Below are positions 6,556 through 14,427 of a DNA stretch of 49,421 nucleotides, one piece after another. Location of the stretch: positions 1 to 49,421 of the IMG/VR virus record IMGVR_UViG_3300027980_000041. One strand, given 5' to 3'. This DNA is from a virus. The notes below the pieces were generated by a model. That model saw only the letters and a program-made list of their open reading frames with translations, was not told the DNA's origin and searched no databases. The stretch's first letter is position 1, and each line of letters starts with the position of its first letter. Made by a program: the position numbers and the translations under genes.

Positions 6556-7989
6556 TTATTCTTTCTCCTCATATTTAAATAAATTTTTAAAGATGTAGTA
6601 CATAATATCTACTATTATGCTATTTCCAAATAATTTGAATAAAACACTATCACTAAATCCAATCTCAATTAACTTATCAATATCTTCATCACTCACACCC
6701 ATTAATCTACCAGCTTCTTTAGGTGTTAACTTTCTAATTTTTAATGGTTCTTCTTCTTTTACAATAAAGCTGCTACTTGTTGTAGTTCCATTTAAAGTAG
6801 GACATTTTTCTTTGAATACTCTATTACCCTTGTTATATCCATTAGGGAAAGAAATATCAGCCACATCTCCTACATTAAATTCATCTACAATATCACTATC
6901 AACATATCGTTTGATGTTCCCATCTTGAGTAATCATATCAGCTTGAACTTTAGTGAATGTACTTTTACGTTCAAAATAATCATCGATGCTTTTATCAACA
7001 TCGTATGAGTTAACAATAAAGTTATCGTTTGCTTGTGAACCACCACTTGTAGTAACAGTACCAGCTACACTATCACAATCTAAATCGTGCAAATTATTAG
7101 TTGCATTAATATGATGTGAACCTTGTTTAGTTCTTGACATAATATAATCAATCATTGCATCACTCAAATAATATTTTTCATCTACATCTTCTTCAACAAA
7201 ATCTTTTAGTTTCAATTCTAAATCAAAAGGTTTTGGTTCGTTATAATAATGACCATCAAAATATTCTTTATCTATTAACAACAAGAATACTCTATTTCTA
7301 GTTTGAGGTATACTATAATCAGATCCTTTTAAAGTCATAGGGATTACCTCGTATTCAAGTTTTTCTAACTCTTGTTTAAATTGTTTGAACATACCTATAT
7401 GTTTTTTATCTATAATTCCAGTAACATTTTCAAATAGACCAAACAAAGGTTTTTTATTATGTTCTTTTAATTCTTTTAACACTCTAACACTTTCAAAAGT
7501 CAAACTACCTTTAAGACTATCAAAGCCACCACGATTACCACCTATTGAGAACTCTTGACAAGGTGTAGAAAATGTAAACAATTGTACATAAGGTAAATCC
7601 TCACCTTTAACATTGAACACATTAACTTTATTTTTTGTTAGATGATGTGCTAAGTATAATTGTTTTAACTTTTGTTCTTTCAACCTCTTAATGTTAACTT
7701 CCTTTTCATTCTTCCAATATCCAAAAGGGATTAAAAATTCTTGCATCTCTTCTTTAGTTGGGAACTTAAACTTCTTCATCACATCTAGTAAATGATGATG
7801 CAATGTTGCGTGTGCAATTGTAGCTTCCATATCAATTTCAACAATATAACTTCTTGATACATTCATACCCAACTTTTTAATTGCTAACATTTGGCTACCA
7901 TAACCACTAAATAATTCTCCAATAGCAATATTGTCTTCCCAATGCGTTAAAGGTTCGTTCATCATCTCGAAAATATTAAGTTGTTCCAC
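6556..7989 (-). CDS. C5-cytosine DNA methyltransferase
   Basis: 477 residues, GTG start eight bases after AAGGAGA. The family motifs appear in order: SAM-binding ELFSGYGSQ (25-33), catalytic TPCQ with C144 (142-145), ENV (187-189), QTRNRV (229-234), a target-recognition region, and GNSI (455-458). The enzyme transfers a methyl group from SAM to carbon 5 of cytosine in a specific DNA site. No restriction endonuclease is adjacent, so it is probably an orphan methyltransferase that protects phage DNA from host restriction. It shares an operon with the XRE gene just upstream. Confidence 0.93.
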   Translation of the reverse strand: MEQLNIFEMMNEPLTHWEDNIAIGELFSGYGSQMLAIKKLGMNVSRSYIVEIDMEATIAHATLHHHLLDVMKKFKFPTKEEMQEFLIPFGYWKNEKEVNIKRLKEQKLKQLYLAHHLTKNKVNVFNVKGEDLPYVQLFTFSTPCQEFSIGGNRGGFDSLKGSLTFESVRVLKELKEHNKKPLFGLFENVTGIIDKKHIGMFKQFKQELEKLEYEVIPMTLKGSDYSIPQTRNRVFLLLIDKEYFDGHYYNEPKPFDLELKLKDFVEEDVDEKYYLSDAMIDYIMSRTKQGSHHINATNNLHDLDCDSVAGTVTTSGGSQANDNFIVNSYDVDKSIDDYFERKSTFTKVQADMITQDGNIKRYVDSDIVDEFNVGDVADISFPNGYNKGNRVFKEKCPTLNGTTTSSSFIVKEEEPLKIRKLTPKEAGRLMGVSDEDIDKLIEIGFSDSVLFKLFGNSIIVDIMYYIFKNLFKYEEKE

Positions 7990-8015
7990 TATATCTCTCC
8001 TTTCATATATATTGT

Positions 8016-8225
8016 TTATTTGTCATAATGTTTCAATCTTGCTCTATGGTTTAATTCAGAAAAACCTATCCCAAAGAATTTACAATATTTAATTAACTTA
8101 GCATCTTTAGGAAACCTTTGACCACATTCCCATTTCTCAACTGCAGATTTAGATACTCCTAATTTAATTGCTAATTCTTTTTGTGTTAAGTCTTTCTCAA
8201 CTCTTAACCTTTTAAATACATTCAT
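8016..8225 (-). CDS. XRE/Cro-CI family repressor-like regulator
   Basis: 69 residues: MNVFKRLRVEKDLTQKELAIKLGVSKSAVEKWECGQRFP is a clear five-helix HTH of the Cro/CI (XRE) family, recognition helix around SKSAVEKWE. It lacks an oligomerization or protease domain. Its promoter contains a 13-bp sequence repeated exactly at the lysis-cassette promoter, so it may regulate both itself and lysis. It heads the operon that continues into the cytosine methyltransferase. Confidence 0.88.
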   Translation of the reverse strand: MNVFKRLRVEKDLTQKELAIKLGVSKSAVEKWECGQRFPKDAKLIKYCKFFGIGFSELNHRARLKHYDK

Positions 8226-8236
8226 TTAATCACCTC

Positions 8237-8257
8237 CTTGCACATTATCGCACATTT
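8237..8257 (-). promoter_or_regulatory. Promoter and putative operator of the XRE gene
   Basis: Read leftward, TGC-GATAAT (8244-8252) forms an extended -10 and an AAGGAGGTG site follows. The 13-bp block TTATCGCACATTT (8245-8257, plus strand) covers the -10 and is an exact copy of the block at 9392-9404; a second CACATT (8241-8246) lies next to it. Confidence 0.5.
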
Positions 8258-8261
8258 GTTT

Positions 8262-8301
8262 TAATAAAAAAGTTGCCCTCCAACAACCAAGAAGAGGGCA
8301 A
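8262..8301 (-). terminator. Terminator of the lysis cassette
   Basis: An 8-bp stem (TTGCCCTC 8273-8280 with GAGGGCAA 8294-8301) is followed on the minus strand by CTTTTTTATT. It closes the holin-amidase transcript and isolates it from the XRE-methyltransferase operon. Confidence 0.85.
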
Positions 8302-8408
8302 TGGTCTTTAGCGACCGACTCTATTTGTGATATTGAGAACTATATCCTACAAATAGTTAGGAAAGATTCGCTCTCTTTTATTGTACTAAACTTATTTATT
8401 CTTTACAA
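8302..8408 (-). other. Structured 3' region after the amidase gene
   Basis: Between the amidase stop and the terminator the leftward transcript can form an 8-bp stem CTATTTGT/ACAAATAG with a loop of about 20 bases, and a short GGTC/GACC hairpin. No open frame is seen. It could stabilise the mRNA or be a small RNA; nothing shows which. Confidence 0.35.
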
Positions 8409-9065
8409 CTATTTTTTTGGTTTAACTGGTGTAACCCAGTCTAGGACATCTTTACTACCAAACTTAATTGCTAAGTTGAAACCTAGTTTGTCTGCAAAAA
8501 TTTGTGCATCTCTCATACAATCTTCTTCTAATTTGTATGCACCTAATTGAATGTAAAAATATTCATCTTCTTTTAACTTAGGTTTTTCTTCTAAATATTC
8601 TACAACTAAACTCAAAAATCTTTTCCAACCCAGATCTAAAGTTCTATGAGGGCAATACTTCCCACTATGGACTTCGTGCGTATACACTTTGCCAATTCCC
8701 CAACCATATTGTTTTAATTTCATTGCAGTTAATTTTGCAGCATTTCTTTCAGCTTTAGTAAATCTTATACCACCACTTTTAGAATAACAAATTTCAATAC
8801 AAATAGTTTTTCTATTCCCAAATCCTTTTACACCATCACCAGCGTGCCAAGCATTTCTATTGTCTGGAATTTTTTGGATTACATCATCATACCCTACATA
8901 GTAGTGAGATGATAGATATTTGTCATTCGACTCCATATATTCACTTTCTTGCAATGGTGTAGCATCATTTGCAGTGTTGTGAATAGTTATACCTTGTGGC
9001 TTCATTTTGTATTTCGATTTCTTTTTGTACAAATCCTTGTGGATAAAATCTTCAATTATCCTCAT
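8409..9065 (-). CDS. N-acetylmuramoyl-L-alanine amidase endolysin with SPOR-like tail
   Basis: 218 residues. The N-terminal two-thirds is an Amidase_2 (T7 lysozyme-like) domain: ITIHNTAND with H29, SSHYYV with H54, WHAGDG, and THEVHSGKYCPH with candidate zinc ligands H130 and C138. It cuts the amide bond between muramic acid and the stem peptide. The last 50 residues (FYIQLGAYKLEEDCMRDAQIFADKLG) resemble a SPOR repeat, a peptidoglycan-binding module that favours denuded glycans. It has no signal peptide and starts at the stop of the holin gene, so release depends on the holin. Confidence 0.92.
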   Translation of the reverse strand: MRIIEDFIHKDLYKKKSKYKMKPQGITIHNTANDATPLQESEYMESNDKYLSSHYYVGYDDVIQKIPDNRNAWHAGDGVKGFGNRKTICIEICYSKSGGIRFTKAERNAAKLTAMKLKQYGWGIGKVYTHEVHSGKYCPHRTLDLGWKRFLSLVVEYLEEKPKLKEDEYFYIQLGAYKLEEDCMRDAQIFADKLGFNLAIKFGSKDVLDWVTPVKPKK

Positions 9066-9340
9066 TACTTGTCACCACCTAAGCCTTGTTTATATTGCTT
9101 GATTAAATTTTCACCATATACAGCTAATCCTGTTACGATGATACCATTCATAATTGCATTAGGAGTTACACCTAATAAAGCAATTGCAAATCCAATTCCA
9201 ACTACTAACAAAATAACTGGAATTAACTCATTTTTGATGTACTTAGTTCCTTTAACAATTCTTCCTAGTACATACAATACTACTACTAATGATAAGAACT
9301 CAACTGGTAAGTTAAATTCCATTAACGAATTTTCTAACAT
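9065..9340 (-). CDS. Holin (phage holin 5_2-like)
   Basis: 91 residues, with hydrophobic segments at about 12-27, 41-57 and 63-78, a central KNELIPVILLVVGIGF, and a C-terminal NGIIVTGLAVYGENLIKQYKQG. This layout matches the A118 Hol118/Phage_holin_5_2 group of Firmicute phages. It would form holes in the membrane at the programmed time and let the amidase reach the wall. First gene of the lysis cassette, with a GGAGAGATTTTT site and its own promoter. Confidence 0.88.
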   Translation of the reverse strand: MLENSLMEFNLPVEFLSLVVVLYVLGRIVKGTKYIKNELIPVILLVVGIGFAIALLGVTPNAIMNGIIVTGLAVYGENLIKQYKQGLGGDK

Positions 9341-9371
9341 AAAAATCTCTCCTTTTCTTTTTTGTAATTTT

Positions 9372-9404
9372 ATTATAACACATTTACGTTAAAATGTGCG
9401 ATAA
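9372..9404 (-). promoter_or_regulatory. Lysis promoter with palindromic operator
   Basis: Leftward extended -10 TGT-TATAAT (TATAAT complement at 9372-9377). Directly upstream lie CACATTT (9379-9385) and its inverted copy AAATGTG (9392-9398), and AAATGTGCGATAA (9392-9404) is the exact reverse complement of the block at the XRE promoter (8245-8257). A protein bound here would cover the -35 region. Confidence 0.55.
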
Positions 9405-9497
9405 ATCCAAGCCATCATTTTCTTTTCTAATGAACGAAAGAGGTTGAGGGTTATATTGACACCAAACAACCAAAAACGTTCATCTGACACTAATTAA

Positions 9498-9614
9498 TTA
9501 ATTTTTGGAGCTATTCTGGTGTTTCTTTTTACGTTTATAATGTCCTCCACCTAGCAAAATGTACAAAATCAGGTACAAAACACTCAAAAATAAGAACGCA
9601 TATTCAATTTTCAT
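9498..9614 (-). CDS. 38-residue single-span membrane peptide
   Basis: MKIEYAFLFLSVLYLILYIL (residues 1-20) is one transmembrane helix, followed by GGGHYKRKKKHQNSSKN, a strongly basic tail. GAGGTATAGT precedes the ATG, which lies just after the stop of an XRE gene. Its position just upstream of the lysis promoter suggests a lysis modulator or an antiholin, but this is only context. Confidence 0.6.
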   Translation of the reverse strand: MKIEYAFLFLSVLYLILYILLGGGHYKRKKKHQNSSKN

Positions 9615-9615
9615 A

Positions 9616-9819
9616 CTATACCTCATAATATTCTTTAGGAATATCTTTCAATTTAATTTTTAGAATCTTACTAAGTTTACAAAAAGTATGTAACTTCATT
9701 TGGCAAACTCCTTTTTCAATTCTTAGGTATTGATGTTCACTAATATTGATTAGAGTTGCTATATCTTTTTGTGTGTATCTCATATTATTTCTTGCATCAA
9801 TTAGCCATTGTTGTTTCAT
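9616..9819 (-). CDS. XRE-family transcriptional regulator
   Basis: 67 residues with a Cro/CI-type helix-turn-helix: WLIDARNNMRYTQKDIATLINISEHQYLRIEKGVCQM, recognition helix near SEHQYLRIE. No effector domain. It is in the leftward operon immediately before the small membrane peptide and the lysis cassette, and could be the other partner acting at the shared operator. Confidence 0.82.
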   Translation of the reverse strand: MKQQWLIDARNNMRYTQKDIATLINISEHQYLRIEKGVCQMKLHTFCKLSKILKIKLKDIPKEYYEV

Positions 9820-9828
9820 ACTAACCTC

Positions 9829-10368
9829 CTACCAACTCGAATTATAAAAAACAATTTCGTTATCCCAATCAGTTCCATCTAAAATTTTTTTCAATTGAGA
9901 AATAGTATACAAGATATCTTGCAAATACCGTTTGTCATAATCTTGGCTACCAAAGAAGAAACCACTTTCGCTAGGTAATAACTTCTTACATATTTTTTTG
10001 TCTAAGTGAATGTTGTCATCACTAACTTCAGATTGTTCTGCAATCTCATTACATATTGATAATAACTTTCTCAAATCATCAGATCTAACTTGATACATTC
10101 CACAATCGTCTTCGCCATCTTGAACGTTATCAACGAACCATTTGTGAACTTGATTAGCTTTTCTCCAATAGGCAATCTCATTACATATTGACTTCCAATT
10201 GTAATTTTCATCACCTCTTAATAGTATTTTGAAACCTCTAAATTCCTCTCCAACATTTAGTTTTTCAAATTCTTCGTAACCATCTTCTTGATAATAATTG
10301 TAAACCTCTTTAAACTCCTTGAAACTTTTATTCGTTCTAACTTTATCTAAATACATATCTAATCCCAT
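9829..10368 (-). CDS. Conserved-type phage protein of unknown function
   Basis: 179 residues from the ATG (MGLDMYLDKV) nine bases after AAGGAG; a longer frame to 10401 ignores that site. The pattern MGLDMYL, EIAYWRKANQVHKWFVDNVQDGEDDCGMYQV, a region with LRKLLSICN, and FFFGSQDYDKRYLQDI is typical of a protein found in many phages and never given a function. The CDC/Y and paired helices suggest a compact globular protein. It sits in the operon with the XRE regulator. Confidence 0.85.
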   Translation of the reverse strand: MGLDMYLDKVRTNKSFKEFKEVYNYYQEDGYEEFEKLNVGEEFRGFKILLRGDENYNWKSICNEIAYWRKANQVHKWFVDNVQDGEDDCGMYQVRSDDLRKLLSICNEIAEQSEVSDDNIHLDKKICKKLLPSESGFFFGSQDYDKRYLQDILYTISQLKKILDGTDWDNEIVFYNSSW

Positions 10369-10393
10369 ACTATTTTTCTCCTTTTTATTTTTA

Positions 10394-11350
10394 TTATTCA
10401 AAAATTCTTTCTATGACTTTAATGAAGTATTCAGAAGATGGAGTAAAATTTTCATCTTTCTTAGCTTCGATAAAATCATTTATTATTCTTTGGAAGTATG
10501 CCATATCTACACCAGTCAATTGTTCTTCAAGTATAGTGGCATCTAATAAATCCATATCATTCAATTGAAAAGCCATTTTTAAATATTGACCTGCATCTAT
10601 CCTAAAGTCTCTCAAGATAAATTTCTTTGCTCTAAATATACTTGCTAGAGGATATCTACTACCTCTATAAATTAAAGTCTTTGATAACAAACATTCTAGT
10701 GCTTCAGTATTAGTATAGAGTTTAGAGTCTTCACTTAACCAATAATTAGTTGCGTGAACAAAATCAAAGTTCTTATGAATTTCGGTATGGTCACCATAGA
10801 ACCTAGTAATTATTTGAATTTTATCACTAAGAGTAATTGCATTGGCACTAATGAATTGAACGTGATATTTTTGTTTAGCATACTCTTCAGATATTTCTTG
10901 ATTACTAACACCATCTTCATTTTCACCCATATCTTCATCTTTTAACATTGAATAAATCTTAACTCTATGTTCATCATATTCAAATGTTGCCTTGAAATTT
11001 CTAATGTGCCTACTTGTTACTTTGAAAAAACCTCTACCCTTGATGCGTAAATCTTGCAATTCACCATTAATATGGTACATTGCATCATCATAATTTAAGA
11101 CTACTAGGTTAGTACTCTTTTTTCTATTAGATTCTTCGACATAATATTTAGCCACAGCTTCAACAGTTTCTTTGTTAGTGAAATACAGATCATAATCATT
11201 GACTGGTTCTTGTAAGAACATTGAAGCAATAGAACCACCAGTTATGATAGTATTCTTTTCAACTAACTTTTTGACATTTTCATCAGTGATGCTTTCTTTC
11301 CAATCAGTAAATGCTTTATTCAATTCTTTTTTAATAGTTTTAGTTTTCAA
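10394..11350 (-). CDS. Nucleotidyltransferase-fold protein
   Basis: About 318 residues from TTG at 11350, seven bases after GGAGGG; an upstream TTG at 11371 has no site. Residues 36-56 (ITGGSIASMFL then NDYDLYF) give the GGS...DxD signature of the Pol-beta nucleotidyltransferase superfamily (D52, D54). Phage members of this group resemble adenylyl- or tRNA-type transferases, but acceptors are unknown. The C-terminal 170 residues are helical and carry a basic stretch, perhaps for nucleic-acid binding. Overlaps the upstream membrane protein gene. Confidence 0.7.
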   Translation of the reverse strand: MKTKTIKKELNKAFTDWKESITDENVKKLVEKNTIITGGSIASMFLQEPVNDYDLYFTNKETVEAVAKYYVEESNRKKSTNLVVLNYDDAMYHINGELQDLRIKGRGFFKVTSRHIRNFKATFEYDEHRVKIYSMLKDEDMGENEDGVSNQEISEEYAKQKYHVQFISANAITLSDKIQIITRFYGDHTEIHKNFDFVHATNYWLSEDSKLYTNTEALECLLSKTLIYRGSRYPLASIFRAKKFILRDFRIDAGQYLKMAFQLNDMDLLDATILEEQLTGVDMAYFQRIINDFIEAKKDENFTPSSEYFIKVIERIFE

Positions 11351-11540
11351 ATTCTTTACCCTCCAATTCAACCATTAACTTACCTATAAATACTCCATCT
11401 ACTATCATCAACGCTAACAAGATTAATTTGCTAGTGATGAACAATTTTAAATCTTGTACTTCTGCAGAAATTAATACTAACATAAATAATTCTAGTGCTA
11501 CTAAAAACATTATAAGTAATTCTTTCAATTTAGTTTTCAT
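11340..11540 (-). CDS. Small membrane protein, two helices
   Basis: 66 residues with two hydrophobic spans (LLIMFLVALELFMLVLISAE and LFITSKLILLALMIVDGVF). The ATG is seven bases after GGAGG. The gene overlaps the nucleotidyltransferase-like gene by 11 bases. Not recognised. Confidence 0.65.
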   Translation of the reverse strand: MKTKLKELLIMFLVALELFMLVLISAEVQDLKLFITSKLILLALMIVDGVFIGKLMVELEGKEFEN

Positions 11541-11543
11541 CAA

Positions 11544-11873
11544 TTATCCTCCATATATTATTTTATAACCTAATTCAGTTTCAATTTCTTTTTTAGTCAT
11601 TGGTATAACTAATTCAAAAACTTCATCTTTAATTAACTCGAATACAACATCAGGCATCAATGCAATAAGATTTGCACCATTTAATGGTTTGTATTTATTA
11701 TAAATTAATACCTCCCTATTGTGGTAATCTCTAGCATTAACTAAAATACAAAACTCACCAATATTTTTATCATCTTCAAAGACATATTCATAGACACCTT
11801 TAGTGTCCTTTACTTCACCAAATCCATAACGCTTTAAATCTTGTAAATTATAATCACTATTAACTCTTATCAT
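11544..11873 (-). CDS. Hypothetical protein
   Basis: 109 residues with alternating strands and helices; contains GEVKDTKGVYEYVFEDD and a C-terminal PMTKKEIETELGYKI. Preceded by AAGGAGAAAAAACAA. Family not recognised; it lies within the coupled leftward operon. Confidence 0.7.
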   Translation of the reverse strand: MIRVNSDYNLQDLKRYGFGEVKDTKGVYEYVFEDDKNIGEFCILVNARDYHNREVLIYNKYKPLNGANLIALMPDVVFELIKDEVFELVIPMTKKEIETELGYKIIYGG

Positions 11874-12028
11874 TTGTTTTTTCTCCTTTTCTTTTTAGAA
11901 TTTCTTTTTGGTACGAACCTAGCACTACCACTAGGTTCTTTTTTATAACTAAGACTTGCATTACTATATGGATTATTATTCATACCCATAGCAATTGCCA
12001 TCAACATACCTAATTTATTTTTACCCAT
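11870..12028 (-). CDS. Small basic protein
   Basis: 52 residues from the ATG that follows the upstream stop (MGKNKLGMLMAIAMGM); a longer frame to 12088 only overlaps the neighbour. The methionine-rich N-terminal half is hydrophobic and the tail (RFVPKRNSKKKRRKNK) is highly basic, so it could associate with membrane or nucleic acid. Not recognised. Confidence 0.6.
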   Translation of the reverse strand: MGKNKLGMLMAIAMGMNNNPYSNASLSYKKEPSGSARFVPKRNSKKKRRKNK

Positions 12029-12029
12029 A

Positions 12030-12497
12030 CTACAACTCACTATAATATTCGTGACCAAACATTTTTTTACAACTATCACATAATTCATCTTTCGAGTCTA
12101 AAGTGATTGTATATTGATGTTTACAATATTTGCATTGATGCACTTTAATTCTTTCATCTAGTGGTTCAATAGATGCACCTTTAGGTAAATTAAATACGTT
12201 ACCTTTCATATCCATAATAACTACTCTAGTACGATTAACCTTACACAAGATGTATTTCTCATTTTTGAATAAGAACGTATCTCCAATTCTCATATCTTCA
12301 AAGCTATCACCCTTAAATTCTTTTTCATACAACGCAACTTTATCCATAGCCATTGCATCTAATTCTTTCATTTCTCTGATCTGAGTTTTTATAAACCCAT
12401 TTCTTTTGTATGAGAACATAACCATCTTAGTTCGTTTATTCTCAATGAATACATATTTTTCTCCAACTTCATTTAACACTACTTGACCTTTTTTCAT
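12030..12497 (-). CDS. Protein with C-terminal zinc ribbon
   Basis: 155 residues. Two similar beta-rich segments (GEKYVFIENKRTKMVMFSY and GDTFLFKNEKYILCKVNRT) look like a duplicated small barrel, followed by a zinc ribbon HQCKYCKHQYTITLDSK then CDSCKK (CxxC-x15-CxxC). Such architecture suggests a nucleic-acid or protein adaptor. No family name can be given. Confidence 0.75.
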   Translation of the reverse strand: MKKGQVVLNEVGEKYVFIENKRTKMVMFSYKRNGFIKTQIREMKELDAMAMDKVALYEKEFKGDSFEDMRIGDTFLFKNEKYILCKVNRTRVVIMDMKGNVFNLPKGASIEPLDERIKVHQCKYCKHQYTITLDSKDELCDSCKKMFGHEYYSEL

Positions 12498-12730
12498 AAT
12501 GTAATCTCCTTTTCATTTATTCCATTGCATATTTTATCAATCAAACTTCTTATACCATTAAAGCTAGAGTCACTCAATAACTCTAGGAATATATTAACTC
12601 TTGTCATTTCCCACCAACATCTATTTGGGTAGTGTTTCTCAATAACATCTTGCATACTAATTTCTAAAGCCTTGATACTTCCACCATTTATAGAAGCAAT
12701 CACTAAATCTTTTTTTAAGCTATTAGCCAT
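12494..12730 (-). CDS. Hypothetical protein
   Basis: 78 residues, helical, beginning MANSLKKDLVIASINGGSIK. Good GAGGATTAGAGTT site. Overlaps the next gene by four bases. No family is recognised. Confidence 0.7.
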   Translation of the reverse strand: MANSLKKDLVIASINGGSIKALEISMQDVIEKHYPNRCWWEMTRVNIFLELLSDSSFNGIRSLIDKICNGINEKEITL

Positions 12731-12734
12731 AACT

Positions 12735-13091
12735 CTAATCCTCTCTTTCTTTGTTTTTGATTATGATGCATCTACTTATATCTTTAGGTGCTTCAACTTC
12801 AACACCATACTTCTCTATTAATTCATTTAATCTTTCACACAAAGTTTTAATCTCTTCAATATCTTCTAGTGAATAACTAATAACGTGACTATTATAATCT
12901 TCAAAATCAACACTATCTTTATTCATTCCACTAGTATAATATTTAACGTGGATATATCTATCAATTCCTTTTTCATACATTTCTGCACTATGGCAAGTAT
13001 TACAACATTTGGTACTAGTTGTTGCACTATCTAAATTAAATTCTTTCTTAATCTTTCTAAACGCATTACTCAATTCTCTTTTGGTTAACAT
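12735..13091 (-). CDS. Hypothetical protein with CCNTC motif
   Basis: 118 residues, starting MLTKRELSNAFRKIKKEFNL, with CCNTCHSAEMYEK at about residues 29-41 and an acidic middle. The N-terminal helix plus a paired-cysteine turn recalls a family of small bacterial and phage proteins of unknown function (DUF6891-like by memory, weak). It has a GGAGGATTTAAAA site. Confidence 0.7.
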   Translation of the reverse strand: MLTKRELSNAFRKIKKEFNLDSATTSTKCCNTCHSAEMYEKGIDRYIHVKYYTSGMNKDSVDFEDYNSHVISYSLEDIEEIKTLCERLNELIEKYGVEVEAPKDISRCIIIKNKERED

Positions 13092-13186
13092 TTTTAAATC
13101 CTCCCATTATATTTTTTTAAAGTTTAATTAACTTTTAGATAGATTTTAATATAAGTGTATTGTTATCGCCTTACTATTAAAACCTA

Positions 13187-13206
13187 TTTAAAAGGCAATT
13201 AAGCCT
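13187..13206 (-). terminator. Weak terminator
   Basis: Minus-strand hairpin AAGGC-TTAATT-GCCTT followed by TTAAAT, just after the stop of the gene at 13216. The stem is short, so some readthrough is likely. Confidence 0.4.
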
Positions 13207-13215
13207 TAGCAATCC

Positions 13216-13734
13216 TTAAAATCTTACTTTTCTACTAAATCTATTGATGTAATTACCATTAGTCAATATATCTCTTAGTTTATAACTATTGCTTTCTTCA
13301 AATTCTTTTAACTTATCTATCAAGTTATTATATTCTTTGCACTTATCCTCAATAACAATTAACTCTTGATTAAGTTTGTCAATATCTCTATATTTTTTAT
13401 CTAGTGTTTGGTTCAAAACTTTCAAATACTCTTCATTACTAAATGCTTTCCCACCATCAATATGTTCAAAGTTATAGAATGTAAGTTCAATCTTCACTAT
13501 ACTATTTTTATCACTATAATATATTTCCCAATTTGAACCATAGTAAGATTGATGAAACCTTAGATACCTACTTTCACCAATAAACTTATTCATATGCGTT
13601 TCTATTCTTTTAGTTAACTTCTTACCATCATACTTAGATACATCAATCTTGATTAACTCTTGAAGCAATACGCATTGACTATTAAGTTCGTCAATCTCTT
13701 TTACTAAACCTTGCTTAACTTCATTAATATTCAT
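13216..13734 (-). CDS. Coiled-coil protein
   Basis: 172 residues: a helical N-terminus (residues 1-50), a central strand-rich part with GSNWEIYYSDKNSIVKIELTFYNF, and a long C-terminal coiled coil (about 100-150) with heptad-like leucines. Not recognised; probably an oligomer. AAGGAGATGTTAAGAGT precedes the ATG. Confidence 0.75.
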   Translation of the reverse strand: MNINEVKQGLVKEIDELNSQCVLLQELIKIDVSKYDGKKLTKRIETHMNKFIGESRYLRFHQSYYGSNWEIYYSDKNSIVKIELTFYNFEHIDGGKAFSNEEYLKVLNQTLDKKYRDIDKLNQELIVIEDKCKEYNNLIDKLKEFEESNSYKLRDILTNGNYINRFSRKVRF

Positions 13735-13777
13735 ACTCTTAACATCTCCTTTTTTATTTAGATTTTAAAACAAACTA

Positions 13778-13802
13778 AAGAGTATTAGAGTTAATACCCT
13801 TT
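13778..13802 (-). terminator. Possible weak terminator
   Basis: Inverted repeat GTATTA/TAATAC extended by G-T pairs, followed on the minus strand by CTTTAG. It lies just upstream of the 13216-13734 gene and after the gene at 13817. The T-run is poor. Confidence 0.3.
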
Positions 13803-13816
13803 TATTCATATTAAAA

Positions 13817-14011
13817 TTATTCCTGACGTAGATAGTCCAACAGATCCTCAAGACTATCATAACCCTCACCAATCGTACTACAACCAACATTAGTACAACA
13901 TAACTCATAGTATTTATCATCTTCACCACTTAAACCAATACTACTATGTTGCCATTCACCATTTTTATCTAGGTGTTCAAAGTCACCTATACCCTTAAAT
14001 TTTTCTTTCAT
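13817..14011 (-). CDS. Small acidic protein
   Basis: 64 residues, with a glycine-rich N-terminal half, ELCCTNVGCSTIGEGYDSLEDLLDYLRQE at the C-terminal end, and three cysteines. Its ATG overlaps the stop of the zinc-type gene upstream (ATGA). Not recognised. Confidence 0.65.
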   Translation of the reverse strand: MKEKFKGIGDFEHLDKNGEWQHSSIGLSGEDDKYYELCCTNVGCSTIGEGYDSLEDLLDYLRQE

Positions 14012-14142
14012 AACTCTTTCTCCTCGTCTTCATAATGGTTAGTATCTAAGATACAACCACATTCTTCACAATAAAATTCATCATAATCCAAATCAATTGT
14101 TATATCAATTTGGCAATGGTAACACTTAACATCTAATTTCAT
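14008..14142 (-). CDS. 44-residue zinc-ribbon peptide
   Basis: MKLDVKCYHCQIDITIDLDY followed by DEFYCEECGCILD gives CxxC-x16-CxxC, a minimal zinc ribbon. AAGGAGATAATGAT precedes the ATG and the stop overlaps the next start (ATGA). Peptides like this may be small nucleic-acid or protein adaptors. Confidence 0.7.
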   Translation of the reverse strand: MKLDVKCYHCQIDITIDLDYDEFYCEECGCILDTNHYEDEEKEL

Positions 14143-14154
14143 ATCATTATCTCC

Positions 14155-14427
14155 TTAAATATTTTCAACATTAAACATATGATAATGCTTACTATCTTTA
14201 GTGACCTTAGTTATCTTAGAGTTGTAACTACCCTCGATATCTTTTCTAACATCACTCATTTTAGCTTTACAATTAGCAAAGTTGTATGCCTGATTAGTCA
14301 CTCTATTGATAGCAATTTTACCATTGTAAATACTATAATTATTTCTTCTGGTAGTGATTAGATATAATGTATCTTTATCCAACCCTTTAACATACTCTCT
14401 ACTAATACCATAAATATCTTTAGCCAT
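14155..14427 (-). CDS. Hypothetical protein
   Basis: 90 residues from MAKDIYGI, six bases after GAGGTGG; the in-frame ATG at 14442 lacks a site. Mixed strands and helices with a tyrosine-rich middle. Not recognised. Overlaps the upstream gene by eight bases. Confidence 0.6.
   Translation of the reverse strand: MAKDIYGISREYVKGLDKDTLYLITTRRNNYSIYNGKIAINRVTNQAYNFANCKAKMSDVRKDIEGSYNSKITKVTKDSKHYHMFNVENI

Noticed and set aside
9405-9497. Regulatory RNA or gene in the short gap between the 38-residue peptide and the lysis promoter
   Set aside because: Only a short TGACAC direct repeat and a loose TGAACG/CGTTCA pair were seen; not enough to call.
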